Positions 1 to 8,790 are shown, numbered from the stretch's first letter. The stretch: DNA of 18,408 bases from an uncultured Pseudomonadales bacterium (GCA_905478725.1 CAJQJT010000224.1:1-18408); one strand, 5' to 3'. The notes: a model not told the origin generated them from the letters alone. Translations and numbers: made by a program.

Positions 1-444
1 CTGGTGGTCGACAATATCGTGACCAGGACGGTTGAACTGCGCGGCGAGAACTTTCTCAGCCAGAGCCATACCAGTGGCGTTACTGATACCTTGGCCGAGA
101 GGGCCAGTAGTGGTTTCAACGCCGGGCGCATAACCGTATTCAGGGTGACCAGGAGTCTTAGAGTGCAACTGACGGAAATTTTTGATTTCCTCAATCGGCA
201 AGTCATAGCCTGTGAGGTGCAACAGAGAGTAGAGCAGCATCGAGCCGTGGCCATTGGAGAGTACAAAGCGGTCTCGGTTGACCCAGGTTGGATCAGCTGG
301 ATTATGGCTCAGATAGTCATTCCAGAGGACTTCAGCAATATCTGCCATGCCCATTGGGGCACCTGGATGGCCACTATTAGCCTGTTGAACAGCATCCATA
401 CTGAGGGCACGAACAGCATTTGCAAGCTCTCTACGTGAGGCCAT
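1..444 (-). CDS. tkt: Transketolase, N-terminal part (cut by window edge)
   Basis: Thiamine-diphosphate enzyme of the non-oxidative pentose phosphate pathway, moving two-carbon ketol units between sugar phosphates. The visible 148 residues start [20 protein letters not shown] and follow E. coli TktA almost residue for residue. Visible hallmarks are [12 protein letters not shown] with the substrate-binding His26, [16 protein letters not shown] with the second conserved His, and TTTGPLGQG, the cofactor-binding turn. The start ATG at 444 has an AGGAG Shine-Dalgarno about nine bases upstream. The frame is open to the window edge and about three quarters of a usual 660-residue protein is missing. 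It is divergent from the regulator-metK unit, an arrangement also known around tktA and metK in Pseudomonas. Identity is near certain; the full gene cannot be judged. Confidence 0.97.
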   Translation of the reverse strand, partial: MASRRELANAVRALSMDAVQQANSGHPGAPMGMADIAEVLWNDYLSHNPADPTWVNRDRFVLSNGHGSMLLYSLLHLTGYDLPIEEIKNFRQLHSKTPGHPEYGYAPGVETTTGPLGQGISNATGMALAEKVLAAQFNRPGHDIVDHQ

Positions 445-591
445 GAATCATCACTCCTGGGTAGTCAAATTTTAGGCGCGCATTGTCTCCTACCCGAGGT
501 TACCAGTAAACCGATATTCGCTATGCCTACAGTTTATTCCCTGGCTTTTGTGTGGTCGAAAAAATAACCGCTGCCACTGCGGCTCTGTCGT

Positions 592-617
592 CTTATATAA
601 AAATATTTTGATATAAG
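592..617. promoter_or_regulatory. 26-bp near-perfect palindrome, probable operator of the ArsR-type regulator
   Basis: Outer arms CTTATAT (592-598) and ATATAAG (611-617) are perfect complements. The core AAAATATTTT (600-609) is itself palindromic. Overall 12 of 13 base pairs match; the only mismatch is 599 against 610. It is centred about 40 bp upstream of the regulator ATG and about 160 bp upstream of the divergent tkt start. Size and symmetry suit a winged-helix ArsR-family dimer. A TATGTT hexamer at 626-631 may be the -10 of a very short leader, which would put the palindrome over the core promoter. Autorepression is inferred; the symmetry is seen directly. Confidence 0.6.
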
Positions 618-643
618 AAAATCACTATGTTAAAGTCCCGCCT

Positions 644-1648
644 ATGAACAATCTCAGCCATTTTGACAGCCAACCTAGATCCACTACCGATACCGGAGCG
701 ATTACGGCACTCTGTAAAGCAGCGGGCGATCCACTGCGCATGCAGGTTTTAAAGGTGCTGCAGCAAAATGCCTACGGTGTATTGGAACTCTGCCAGGTGT
801 TTGATATTCGCCAGTCGGCCATGAGCCATCACTTGAAAATCCTCGCCAATGCCGGTCTGGTGGCAACCCGTCGCGAAGGCACTACGATTTTTTACCGTCG
901 CAACGAAAGCCATCCGGATACAGATTTGCAGGCGCTGCAACATGTGCTGTTTCAGACCATTGACGACGCCGCTCTAGATCCCGCCCTGCGCGCACGGCTG
1001 GAATCGATTAATACCGAGCGCTCAGCCGCTTCTGTAGCGTTCTTTAATCAGAATGCCGCGCGCTTTGAAGAGAATCAGGACCTGATCGCCAGCTGGTCAG
1101 ATTATGGCGAGAGTGTTGAAAACTTTCTCGACAGCAGTATTGTCGCGCGCCAATCAGCGCTGGAGATCGGCCCCGGTTATGGCCAGTTTCTGGGTAAATT
1201 GTCGACCACATTTAAGCAGGTTACGGCACTGGATAACTCTGCAGAGATGCTTGAGCAGTGCCGCACCAGAGCCACCAGTCAGGGTCTGAAAAACATTGAG
1301 TTCAAGCTTGGGGATACCAACCTGGCCATCAGTGAAGGGCTGCGTAGTGACTGTATATCCCTGAATATGGTGCTGCACCACAACCCCACACCAGGGGATA
1401 TTATCGCGGCCTGCGCGCAGCTGCTAAACAGCGGCGGCGTGCTCTTGATCACGGATCTCTGCGCCCACGATCAGGAATGGGTGCAAAAGGCCTGCGGTGA
1501 TCTCTGGCTGGGTCTGGAACCTCAGGAACTGACTCGCTGGGCGCAGAGCGCCGGTCTGGTAGAGGGCAATAGCCTCTATCTGGCGCAGCGCAATGGCTTT
1601 CGAATTCAACTGCGGCAGTTTGTTAAACCCCTGCCCGACAGCAATTAA
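644..1648 (+). CDS. ArsR-family HTH regulator fused to a SAM-dependent methyltransferase domain
   Basis: A 334-residue two-domain protein. Residues about 20-86 form an ArsR winged helix, with recognition helix around [16 protein letters not shown] and a wing at [11 protein letters not shown]. Residues about 150-270 form a class I methyltransferase fold: motif [11 protein letters not shown] at 173-182, acidic Asp197 ending the second strand, and a post-motif segment near GDTNLA. The ELCxCxL metal site of ArsR/SmtB sensors is absent: the segment reads ELCQVFD, with a single cysteine. Metal sensing is therefore unlikely and a SAM or SAH ligand is more plausible. An ArsR-family regulator of the SAM cycle, SahR, is known in Proteobacteria, and Pseudomonas has a similar gene between metK and tktA. 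It precedes metK by 29 bp, probably in one operon. There is no strong Shine-Dalgarno before the ATG. Whether the domain methylates anything or only binds ligand cannot be told. Confidence 0.85.
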   Translation: MNNLSHFDSQPRSTTDTGAITALCKAAGDPLRMQVLKVLQQNAYGVLELCQVFDIRQSAMSHHLKILANAGLVATRREGTTIFYRRNESHPDTDLQALQHVLFQTIDDAALDPALRARLESINTERSAASVAFFNQNAARFEENQDLIASWSDYGESVENFLDSSIVARQSALEIGPGYGQFLGKLSTTFKQVTALDNSAEMLEQCRTRATSQGLKNIEFKLGDTNLAISEGLRSDCISLNMVLHHNPTPGDIIAACAQLLNSGGVLLITDLCAHDQEWVQKACGDLWLGLEPQELTRWAQSAGLVEGNSLYLAQRNGFRIQLRQFVKPLPDSN

Positions 1649-1677
1649 TTTCAAGACAGATTACAACGGAAAAGTTT

Positions 1678-2832
1678 ATGTCTAATTACAATATTTTCAC
1701 CTCAGAATCAGTCTCTGAAGGCCACCCGGATAAAATGGCCGATCAGATTTCTGACGCGGTTTTGGATGCCATTTTAAAGGACGACCCGCACTCCCGGGTT
1801 GCCGTCGAAACAATGGTTAAAACCGGCATGACGATTATTGCTGGGGAAGTGCGCACTGATACCTATGTGGATTTAGAGCAGATTGTTCGCGATGTGATTA
1901 CCGGCATCGGCTACGACAGCTCTGATGTTGGCTTTGATGGCAACTCCTGCGCCGTGCTCAATGCCATTGGCAAGCAGTCTGGCGACATTGCCCAGGGCGT
2001 CGACGAAGCTCAAAACAAAGACATAGGCGCTGGCGATCAGGGCCTGATGTTTGGTTACGCGAGTAATGAGACCGCTGTGTTGATGCCAGCACCAATCTAC
2101 TACGCTCACCGTTTGGTTGAGCGCCAGGCCCAGCTGCGCAAGAATGGCGTGTTGCCCTGGTTGCGTCCCGACGCCAAGAGCCAGGTGACACTGAGATATG
2201 AGAACGGCAAGCCGGTTGCTATCGATGCCGTCGTGCTGTCGACACAGCACTCACCGAACATTGCCCTGCCTGATCTGCAGGAAGCGGTGCGAGAAGAAAT
2301 TATCAACCATGTGCTGCCAGAAGAGTGGCTGCACGCTGGCACCCAATATCATATTAATCCTACCGGCCAGTTTATTATTGGCGGGCCAATGGGCGACTGT
2401 GGCCTCACCGGACGCAAGATTATCGTCGACACCTACGGCGGCATGGCCCACCACGGTGGCGGTGCATTCTCTGGCAAGGATCCAACCAAGGTGGATCGTT
2501 CAGCGGCTTATGCCGGACGTTATGTGGCGAAGAATATTGTCGCTGCGGGTCTGGCGGATCGCTGTGAAATTCAGGTCTCTTACGCCATTGGTGTCTCCGA
2601 GCCCACGTCAATCAGCGTCAACACTTTTGGCACTGGCAAACTCTCTGATGAAGAGATTGTCACTCTGGTTCGAGACAACTTTGATCTGCGCCCTCGAGGC
2701 CTGATCGAGATGCTCGATCTGCGCCGACCGATTTATCAACAGACCGCTTCTTACGGCCACTTTGGGCGTGAGTTAGAAAACTTTACCTGGGAAAAAACCG
2801 ACAAAGTGGCTGATTTACAAAAAGCTTTATAA
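1678..2832 (+). CDS. metK: S-adenosylmethionine synthase
   Basis: Makes SAM from methionine and ATP, releasing phosphate and diphosphate; cytosolic tetramer. At 384 residues it matches the E. coli enzyme in length. Visible signatures are [20 protein letters not shown] with the catalytic His16-Pro-Asp18 segment, the hexapeptide GAGDQG (117-122) ahead of [26 protein letters not shown], and the glycine-rich [19 protein letters not shown] (from 260) that binds the triphosphate. The ATG start follows a purine-rich ACGGAAAAG. It sits between its putative regulator and ahcY, so making SAM and removing its by-product SAH are likely co-transcribed. Nothing in the reading frame looks damaged. Confidence 0.98.
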   Translation: MSNYNIFTSESVSEGHPDKMADQISDAVLDAILKDDPHSRVAVETMVKTGMTIIAGEVRTDTYVDLEQIVRDVITGIGYDSSDVGFDGNSCAVLNAIGKQSGDIAQGVDEAQNKDIGAGDQGLMFGYASNETAVLMPAPIYYAHRLVERQAQLRKNGVLPWLRPDAKSQVTLRYENGKPVAIDAVVLSTQHSPNIALPDLQEAVREEIINHVLPEEWLHAGTQYHINPTGQFIIGGPMGDCGLTGRKIIVDTYGGMAHHGGGAFSGKDPTKVDRSAAYAGRYVAKNIVAAGLADRCEIQVSYAIGVSEPTSISVNTFGTGKLSDEEIVTLVRDNFDLRPRGLIEMLDLRRPIYQQTASYGHFGRELENFTWEKTDKVADLQKAL

Positions 2833-2837
2833 ATAAA

Positions 2838-2867
2838 GAGCCCTGTAGATAGAGAGCTCTGTAGATA
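2838..2867. repeat. 16-bp tandem duplication in the metK-ahcY spacer
   Basis: GAGCCCTGTAGATA (2838-2851) recurs as GAGCTCTGTAGATA (2854-2867), one substitution in 14 bases, with a 16-bp period. It fills about a third of the 91-bp spacer. I see no SAH-riboswitch core or terminator there. It is one of six short tandem repeats in the window. Confidence 0.75.
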
Positions 2868-2923
2868 AAAATCCGCAAATCGTTAATACCCAAATTGAAA
2901 TATTGATCAACAGGAAATAATTT

Positions 2924-4294
2924 ATGTCAGACGCCAAATTTAGCGACTACAAAATCGCCGATATCTCTCTCGCCGACTGGGGCAAGAAAGAGATTTCAAT
3001 CGCCGAATCCGAAATGCCCGCACTGATGGCTCTGCGCGAGAAGTACCGCGCCGAGCAACCACTTGCCGGGGCGCGAATCCTAGGCTGTATCCACATGACT
3101 ATTCAAACAGCCGTGTTGATCGAAACCCTCGAAGCCTTGGGTGGCGAAGTGCGCTGGACCTCATGCAACATTTTCTCAACTCAGGATCACGCAGCCGCTG
3201 CCGTTGCCGCCAATGGCACGCCGGTATTTGCCTGGAAGGGTGAGACTGAAGAAGAGTATGAGTGGTGCTTGGAACAGCAAATCTTAAAAGATGGTGTGCC
3301 CTGGAATGCCAATATGATTCTCGACGATGGCGGCGATCTGACTGGTCTGTTGCACCAGAAATATCCACAGGTGCTAGAAGCGGTTCACGGCGTTACCGAA
3401 GAGACCACCACCGGTGTTCACCGTCTTTATGAAATGCTTAAGACTGGCGAATTAAAAATCCCCGCGATCAATGTTAACGATTCGGTAACCAAGTCCAAGT
3501 GCGACAACAAATATGGCTGTCGTCACAGTCTCAATGATGCGATCAAGCGCGGCACCGATCACCTGCTGTCAGGCAAGAAAGCAGTTGTAGTGGGTTACGG
3601 CGATGTGGGTAAGGGTTCAGCTCAGTCTCTGCGCCAAGAAGGCATGATCGTTAAGGTGACAGAAGCAGATCCAATCTGTGCCATGCAGGCCTGTCTCGAT
3701 GGTTTTGAAGTGGTTTCAACTTACAACGAAGGCGATGTCAGCAAAGGCGTTAACGCTGATCTGCTGGCCAATACCGATCTGCTGGTCACCAGCACCGGCA
3801 ACTTCAATGTTTGTGGATCCGACATTCTGTCAGCCCTAAAGAGCGGCTGTGTGGTCTGTAATATCGGTCACTTCGACAATGAAATCGATACAGCCTTTAT
3901 GCGTAAAACCTGGGAGTGGGACGAGATCAAACCTCAGGTACACAAGGTCTACCGCGATCGCGCCAACAATGATCACCTACTGCTGTTGGCCGAAGGTCGA
4001 CTGGTTAATTTGGGTAATGCTACAGGTCACCCGAGCCGTATTATGGATGGTTCTTTTGCCAACCAGGTGCTGGCCCAGATCGACCTGTACAAGAAGCAGT
4101 TTGCCGCACAGGACGATACCACCAAGGCTGAAATGTTGCGCGTAGAAGTACTGCCCAAGCATCTCGATGAAGAAGTTGCTGGCCATATGGTCCGTGGTTT
4201 TGGTGGTGTAATCACCAAATTGACTCAGGCCCAGGCCGACTATATTAATGTACCTGTTGAAGGTCCATTTAAAGGCGATAGCTACAAGTATTAA
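2924..4294 (+). CDS. ahcY: Adenosylhomocysteinase (SAH hydrolase)
   Basis: Reversibly splits S-adenosylhomocysteine into adenosine and homocysteine using tightly bound NAD, relieving product inhibition of methyltransferases. At 456 residues it is the bacterial form with the usual insertion ([20 protein letters not shown]). Motifs in order: [15 protein letters not shown] with His57; LDDGGDLT (133-140); [16 protein letters not shown] with Glu159; [21 protein letters not shown] with Lys190 and Asp194; Rossmann turn GYGDVGKG (224-231); GHFDNEID; and the C-terminal KGDSYKY that reaches into the neighbouring subunit's NAD site. An AGGAA Shine-Dalgarno precedes the ATG. It belongs to the metK-ahcY-metF train. 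Using AhcY implies the one-step SAH route here rather than relying on the Pfs/LuxS route of E. coli. Confidence 0.98.
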   Translation: MSDAKFSDYKIADISLADWGKKEISIAESEMPALMALREKYRAEQPLAGARILGCIHMTIQTAVLIETLEALGGEVRWTSCNIFSTQDHAAAAVAANGTPVFAWKGETEEEYEWCLEQQILKDGVPWNANMILDDGGDLTGLLHQKYPQVLEAVHGVTEETTTGVHRLYEMLKTGELKIPAINVNDSVTKSKCDNKYGCRHSLNDAIKRGTDHLLSGKKAVVVGYGDVGKGSAQSLRQEGMIVKVTEADPICAMQACLDGFEVVSTYNEGDVSKGVNADLLANTDLLVTSTGNFNVCGSDILSALKSGCVVCNIGHFDNEIDTAFMRKTWEWDEIKPQVHKVYRDRANNDHLLLLAEGRLVNLGNATGHPSRIMDGSFANQVLAQIDLYKKQFAAQDDTTKAEMLRVEVLPKHLDEEVAGHMVRGFGGVITKLTQAQADYINVPVEGPFKGDSYKY

Positions 4295-4340
4295 TCGGCG
4301 AGTTAGACTTTTAATTTGACGGCCATAAAGGACCCATTTG

Positions 4341-5189
4341 ATGAGTATAGATACACCAGATCTCAGCTTTGAATTTTTCCCGCCGAAAACCGAGCAGGGG
4401 AAAATCAAGCTGGCGAAGACCCGACAGGAGTTGGGCAAGTTTAATCCTGAGTTTTTCTCGGTGACCTATGGGGCTGGCGGGTCAACTCGCGCCACCACTG
4501 CAGATCAGGTTGCGGCGATTCAGGCCGACGGTTTTGAGGTCGCGCCGCATATTTCTTTTGGTGGCAACTCAGAAACCGAAGTCTTGGACTTACTCAACAG
4601 CTACAAGGCCTCTGGAGTTAAACATCTGGTTGCCCTGCGCGGCGACCTACCCTCGGGTATGGGCGGTGCTGGCCAGCTGGTTCATGCCAATCAGCTGGTG
4701 GCGTTTATTCGCCAGCACACCGGTGATCACTTCGATATTAATGTGGCCGCCTACCCTGAGATTCATCCGGAAGCCGAGAGCTATAGCAAAGATGTTTACT
4801 GGCTCGGTGAAAAGTTCAAGGCCGGTGCCAACCGCGCAATCACTCAGTACTTTTATAACGCTGACGCTTACTTTCAGTTTGTCGATGAGTGTGCCAAAGC
4901 AGGAATTGGCGAGCCGATTATTCCCGGCATTATGCCGCTGACTAATTACGCTAATCTGATGCGTTTCTCGGATAGCTGCGGCGCGGATATTCCCCGCTGG
5001 TTGCGCTGGCAATTAAAAGAGCGCAGCGACAATATGGATGATCTGATTAGCTATGGCATCGATATTGTCAGCGAGCTGAGCCAAAAACTCCTCGACGGTG
5101 GTGCCCCTGGCCTACACATTTACACCATGAATCAATGGCAGGTTACTGGTACGCTGTGTCGCAATCTCGGCTTTTCGGACAATCACTAA
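4341..5189 (+). CDS. metF: 5,10-methylenetetrahydrofolate reductase
   Basis: FAD enzyme reducing methylene-THF to methyl-THF, the methyl donor for homocysteine remethylation. The protein has 282 residues from ATG 4341. A TTG directly before it (4338) would add one residue but is unlikely, because AAAGGA at 4328-4333 is well spaced for the ATG. Signatures: SFEFFPPKT with the catalytic Glu11 equivalent, SVTYGAGGSTR, PHISFGG, LRGD, AAYPEIHPEA, KFKAGANRAITQYFYNADAYF, PGIMP and GAPGLHIYTMN. It lies 46 bp after ahcY in the same direction and completes the methyl cycle with metK and ahcY. No methionine synthase gene is in the window. Length and motifs are normal for bacterial MetF. Confidence 0.97.
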   Translation: MSIDTPDLSFEFFPPKTEQGKIKLAKTRQELGKFNPEFFSVTYGAGGSTRATTADQVAAIQADGFEVAPHISFGGNSETEVLDLLNSYKASGVKHLVALRGDLPSGMGGAGQLVHANQLVAFIRQHTGDHFDINVAAYPEIHPEAESYSKDVYWLGEKFKAGANRAITQYFYNADAYFQFVDECAKAGIGEPIIPGIMPLTNYANLMRFSDSCGADIPRWLRWQLKERSDNMDDLISYGIDIVSELSQKLLDGGAPGLHIYTMNQWQVTGTLCRNLGFSDNH

Positions 5190-5198
5190 TTAGTCACC

Positions 5199-5936
5199 AT
5201 GCGCATTCCTCGAATATTCACTGATCAGCCCCTCAGCAGCGGCGCAAATCTGGCCCTGACGGGGAGCGCCGCGCGGCATCTGTCCTCGGCATTGCGTATG
5301 TCTGTGGGTCAGGAAATCACGCTATTTAATGGCCTTGGTGGAGAGTTTTCTGCCACATTGACCACCACAGCGAAATCTCAGGTGGATGTTAGTATCGGCG
5401 ACTGTCGTGAGATCGATCGCGAGTCGCCACTGAAACTGCATCTGGCGATTGCCGTGTCACGAGGTGAGCGCATGGACTGGATTATGCAGAAAGCCACCGA
5501 ACTCGGGGTGACGGAAATCACTCCGCTGTTCAGTGAGCGCACTGAAGTGAAGCTCAATGGCGAGCGCTTAGAAAAGAAGTTGCGCCACTGGCAGCAGGTA
5601 TCGATTAGTGCCTGTGAGCAGTGTCAGCGAAATATTGCTCCAACCATTAACGATGCCCTGACCTTGGATCAATGGTTAAGTCAGGCTGCTGAAAACCCAG
5701 AACAGCTTAGGCTGGTGCTCCATCATCGTAGCGACAAAACTCTAGCACAGTATCAAACCCCCAAAAGTGTCTGCCTCTTGGTCGGACCTGAAGGCGGGCT
5801 CAGCGACAACGAAATCAGTCGCGCTATGGACAAGGGCTTCGCGGCTCTGACTCTAGGTCCGCGAGTGATGCGCACAGAAACGGCACCGCTGGCGGCGATT
5901 AGTATTATGCAGTCGCTCTGGGGAGATATGGGCTGA
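5199..5936 (+). CDS. rsmE: 16S rRNA m3U1498 methyltransferase
   Basis: SPOUT-family methylase that uses SAM to modify U1498 in helix 44 of 16S rRNA. The 245-residue length is typical. The N-terminal PUA-like part (RIFTDQPLSSGANLALTGSA, then HLSSALRMSVGQEITLFNG) is followed by the knotted SAM-binding part, with QKATELGVTEITPL, CLLVGPEGGLSDNEI and LGPRVMRTETAPLAAI. It begins nine bases after the metF stop, so it is almost surely co-transcribed. There is no clear Shine-Dalgarno, suggesting translational coupling to metF. Its stop TGA overlaps the putative CTG start of the next gene. Confidence 0.95.
   Translation: MRIPRIFTDQPLSSGANLALTGSAARHLSSALRMSVGQEITLFNGLGGEFSATLTTTAKSQVDVSIGDCREIDRESPLKLHLAIAVSRGERMDWIMQKATELGVTEITPLFSERTEVKLNGERLEKKLRHWQQVSISACEQCQRNIAPTINDALTLDQWLSQAAENPEQLRLVLHHRSDKTLAQYQTPKSVCLLVGPEGGLSDNEISRAMDKGFAALTLGPRVMRTETAPLAAISIMQSLWGDMG
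5920..5935 (+). promoter_or_regulatory. Shine-Dalgarno and CTG start of the secreted protease
   Basis: GGGGAG (5920-5925) lies seven bases before CTG (5933-5935), which overlaps the rsmE TGA as CTGA. This mimics the usual ATGA stop-start overlap with the A replaced by C. No ATG, GTG or TTG occurs in this frame between the in-frame stop at 5900-5902 and the ATG at 6092. The CTG is followed at once by a textbook signal peptide, which decides the start. Confidence 0.55.
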
Positions 5937-6835
5937 AGCGGTTTAATGGCGTCGCCCTGCTGAGTCTCAGCCTGCTGTTACCGAGCCTTGCTCAAGCCGC
6001 GATATTCGGTGATGGCAATCCTGAAAACGGTATCGAAGATCAGCGTCTGATCCTGAGCCCCGAGCAACGGAGCCAAAGAGAGTCCAATGCTATGGCTGCC
6101 GTTGGCACCATTATCTGCGATGGCGGGCTGAGAGGCACCGCGACTCATATCAAAAGTCCATCCACAGATGCCAATCAGTCTATTATTATCACCGCAGCAC
6201 ATATTCTATTCGACGTAAAATCTGGAAAACCATACACTTCTTGCAGCTATCTCCCGAAAAATAAACGCTTAAGTGCCATTTCTTTTAAAACCATTTCAGA
6301 GCACAACTTCGACCCATTAAATAGCAATAAGATCGCTCAATCGGAAAGTGATATTGTTTTTGTAGCCCTAGACCGGGCGCTGCAACAGCCCGCCCTGCTA
6401 TTGAGCGAGTCGCGAGCTAGTGGCAATGAGAAGCTATCTTTGTTGGGCTATAACAGCAGCCAAAATCACCTTACCGAATCAACCGACTGCAAACAATACG
6501 GTTCAATTCAATTTGCCAGTGAAAAGCTGCTGTTACATGACTGTGATGCCAGAAGTGGCGCCTCTGGAGGACCTCTGCTATTGCGCAGTGACAATGATCA
6601 GCCAGCAAAGCTTATCGCAGTGCATGGCGGAACTCTACTAATCAAAACTCTACTAATCAAAACTCTGCTGATCGACGGGATGGATGAAGCTGAAAGCAAC
6701 AGCGCCAGTAGCGACGGCGCTGTGGCAGACCCTGAGCGCTGGATTAATCAGGCACGCAGAGTGGATCGAGCTGTGCTTGAACGGCTGCGGCGCTTTGTTG
6801 CATATCTTGCCAAGGGTTCTCAAGGTCAAAGATAA
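5933..6835 (+). CDS. Secreted trypsin-like (S1-type) serine protease, CTG start
   Basis: Predicted periplasmic or secreted peptidase of 300 residues. From the CTG, the N-terminus KRFNGVALLSLSLLLPSLAQA is a clear signal peptide with cleavage after AQA (residue 22). A start at the first ATG (6092, residue 54) would remove it. The catalytic triad looks complete: His90 in IIITAAHIL, Asp140 in SESDIVFVAL, and Ser211 in RSGASGGPLL. Cys62, Cys104, Cys186 and Cys204 could form two disulfides. After the GGPLL strand the protein carries an in-frame 15-bp repeat encoding TLLIK units. The C-terminal 31 codons overlap the convergent fabY-like gene. It ends the metK-rsmE train; no functional link to methylation is apparent and the substrate is unknown. 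Confidence 0.75.
   Translation: MKRFNGVALLSLSLLLPSLAQAAIFGDGNPENGIEDQRLILSPEQRSQRESNAMAAVGTIICDGGLRGTATHIKSPSTDANQSIIITAAHILFDVKSGKPYTSCSYLPKNKRLSAISFKTISEHNFDPLNSNKIAQSESDIVFVALDRALQQPALLLSESRASGNEKLSLLGYNSSQNHLTESTDCKQYGSIQFASEKLLLHDCDARSGASGGPLLLRSDNDQPAKLIAVHGGTLLIKTLLIKTLLIDGMDEAESNSASSDGAVADPERWINQARRVDRAVLERLRRFVAYLAKGSQGQR
6631..6675 (+). repeat. 15-bp tandem repeat, three units, in frame in the protease gene
   Basis: AACTCTACTAATCAA occurs twice without change (6631-6645, 6646-6660). A third, diverged copy is AACTCTGCTGATCGA (6661-6675). Each unit adds five residues (T-L-L-I-K), so the frame is kept. The repeat follows the last recognisable beta strand after the catalytic serine, and probably lengthens a surface loop. 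Confidence 0.9.
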
Positions 6836-8693
6836 CATCGCGAGCGAATCCTGGAATATGCACACCCTTAGTAGAAATGGTTACTCCCGCCTCTTCGATC
6901 AATGCCTCACCAAAACGATAGATCACATCCAGCTGGGCGGCATCGGCACGAGCGGCATAATCAGTGGCAACAGCCCGGGTAATATCCCGCTGCGCTAGGT
7001 AGGCATTAAAGCGATCCGCGTAACGCACGGCCAACATCTCTTCTACCTTCTCAGGTGACAGTACAACTGCAGTGGCATTGTTGCCGCCAAAGCCCTTTGA
7101 ATTAATAAACGCCACGTCCATCTTGCTAGCGCTGACATCCATATCTTGGAGTGGAAAGCGCAGGCGCTCCTGAGCCACGTCTGGCGCGACTTCAGTGATG
7201 GTTTTGATCCCGGGAATCATTTGGTACTTAAAGGTTCCTAGCGCGGAAGTAAGCTGATCACCACTGGCTGTAGAGAGGGAGTGGCCAACATAGGATTTGG
7301 TCGCTGTTACCGGCCAATCATAGATATCAAAAGCCGTAGCCACCTGCTCGATCAGATGGGATTCCGTGGTGCGATTGGCTGGCGTACTGGATCCATGAGC
7401 ATGAACAAAACTGTGCTTCTTAACGCTGTCTTCACCGACAATATTGATTGCCGCGGCAACCGCTTTGGAAAAGGAAATATAGTTGCCCACTCCCGGTGCG
7501 GAGATGGACTTCTTAACGCCATCAGCATTGATGAATACCTCTGGTACGGCGCCATGGATATCGGCACCCAGCTCTAAAGCCAGAGCATCATCCATAAGCA
7601 CAATATACTGAGTCGCTTCAGACAGGGTAAAGCCGCAGTTGTGGCCAAAGGGACGGCTGGCTCGACGCCAATCAGGTGTCTCCGTGCCGTCTAACTTACA
7701 TAGGTTTTCATCGCTGCCCAAAGCGCTCATATTGGCAAAACCCTCTGATATCTCAGGGGTAACAGCGGCTTCGGCATTACCCAAAATCGCCACGCGACGG
7801 CGACCGCTGCGGATATCCCGCACTGCCGCCTGGAGCACATAGAGAAAGCTAGCGCAGGCACCGGTAATGGCTTCAGTATGACCGACACTACCAAGGACAT
7901 AGGCATTAACAAAGTCCGCGGGCATGGAGTTTAGACCCAAAGGCACCTGCTTGGCCGTGGTGCGGCCGCCGCGCAAGCGCGCCTGCAACAGACCACCGAA
8001 ACCCTCTTCGGTCATCTGACTTAATACGCTAGATGAGTAAACGCCCACTTCGTCTGGTGCTACTGATGCTGCTATCTTGTCCCAAGGAATTCCAATGGAA
8101 TGCACGGCGTCGCTGGCACCTAGCAGGGCCATCTGTAAGCTGCGTGGATGGAAGCGGCTATTATAGTGATCCGAGGGATTAAAGCCGGTGGGCAACTGTC
8201 CCGCAGCCTTGGCGATAAGCTCGTAGGGCGACTCAACTAAATACTGACTCGAGCCCGTTGCTGTCACTTCCACATTGCCATCTTCAAGATCGCGGATCTG
8301 CCAGCCCTGAGGTGGTACCTTGGGTAGATCACGCTTGACCATGCTGAACTTAACCGTCTGGTCGGGACTATCAGTGAGAGTAATCTTCTTATGCCCTGGA
8401 ATATTAGCCGGATCAAACGATTCAATCTTGCGAATCAACGTGCCATCGAGTACCTGCTGGCGAAATTGCTTATCCACTTCGACTGCGCTCAACTGGGTGC
8501 CGTGCTCATCGCAATAGCCTTCACCCTGCTTTGTGACCTGAGCCATCAAGCAGGCTAGGCCAACCACGGTTTTGACCTGTTCTTGAGCAGGAAGTGATTC
8601 GAGAATCATACGACGAAAAGCCTGGTGAGAGGAGCTTCGTCCAGCGGCGCTGTAGCCGCCGAATCCGACAATAACCGGAAGAGAATTAGGCAT
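6744..8693 (-). CDS. fabY: Beta-ketoacyl-ACP synthase, FabY type
   Basis: Thiolase-fold condensing enzyme of fatty-acid synthesis. FabY of Pseudomonas aeruginosa starts chain synthesis by condensing acetyl-CoA with malonyl-ACP in place of FabH; the same role here is inferred. At 649 residues it is far longer than FabB/FabF (about 410) because of a long N-terminal region beginning PVIVGFGGYSAAGRSSSHQAFRRM, a hallmark of this family. Active-site residues are in place: Cys280 in ITGACASFLYVL, His433 in HAHGSSTPANRTTE, Lys466 and His471 in TKSYVGHSLSTASGDQL, plus the C-terminal SKGFGGNNAT loop. ATG 8693 has AAGGA seven bases upstream. The 3' end overlaps the protease gene tail to tail by 92 bp. 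It is divergent from an AraC-type regulator. Confidence 0.8.
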   Translation of the reverse strand: MPNSLPVIVGFGGYSAAGRSSSHQAFRRMILESLPAQEQVKTVVGLACLMAQVTKQGEGYCDEHGTQLSAVEVDKQFRQQVLDGTLIRKIESFDPANIPGHKKITLTDSPDQTVKFSMVKRDLPKVPPQGWQIRDLEDGNVEVTATGSSQYLVESPYELIAKAAGQLPTGFNPSDHYNSRFHPRSLQMALLGASDAVHSIGIPWDKIAASVAPDEVGVYSSSVLSQMTEEGFGGLLQARLRGGRTTAKQVPLGLNSMPADFVNAYVLGSVGHTEAITGACASFLYVLQAAVRDIRSGRRRVAILGNAEAAVTPEISEGFANMSALGSDENLCKLDGTETPDWRRASRPFGHNCGFTLSEATQYIVLMDDALALELGADIHGAVPEVFINADGVKKSISAPGVGNYISFSKAVAAAINIVGEDSVKKHSFVHAHGSSTPANRTTESHLIEQVATAFDIYDWPVTATKSYVGHSLSTASGDQLTSALGTFKYQMIPGIKTITEVAPDVAQERLRFPLQDMDVSASKMDVAFINSKGFGGNNATAVVLSPEKVEEMLAVRYADRFNAYLAQRDITRAVATDYAARADAAQLDVIYRFGEALIEEAGVTISTKGVHIPGFARDVIFDLENPWQDMQQSAAAVQAQLDPLCVPD

Positions 8694-8776
8694 AGGAACG
8701 TCCTTGAAGTTGAGCCATTAAGTGACCGCCAGTGTGGCAGGGCTGACAGAGATTTCTAATAGTAATTAGCCAAAAT

Positions 8777-8790
8777 ATATAAGATATAAG
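8777..8790. promoter_or_regulatory. Tandem ATATAAG heptamers in the fabY/araC divergent spacer
   Basis: ATATAAG occurs twice head to tail (8777-8783, 8784-8790), ending two bases before ATG 8793. Either TATAAG could be a -10 element; if the downstream one is used, transcription would start inside the coding region, favouring ATG 8817. The heptamer is also the arm of the palindrome at 592-617, and AAAATAT precedes it here too. This may be a weak related site or simple AT-rich coincidence. Confidence 0.3.

Noticed and set aside
4..438. 144-residue open frame on the plus strand
   Set aside because: Exactly antisense to the transketolase N-terminus, with no family resemblance or ribosome site; a shadow of tkt codon bias.
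2833..2923. Possible SAH riboswitch upstream of ahcY
   Set aside because: The 91-bp spacer lacks a GC-rich conserved core and stem pattern; it holds a 16-bp tandem repeat and a Shine-Dalgarno only.
3977..4438. 153-residue minus-strand frame
   Set aside because: Antisense to the ends of ahcY and metF, both strongly conserved; no independent coding signal.
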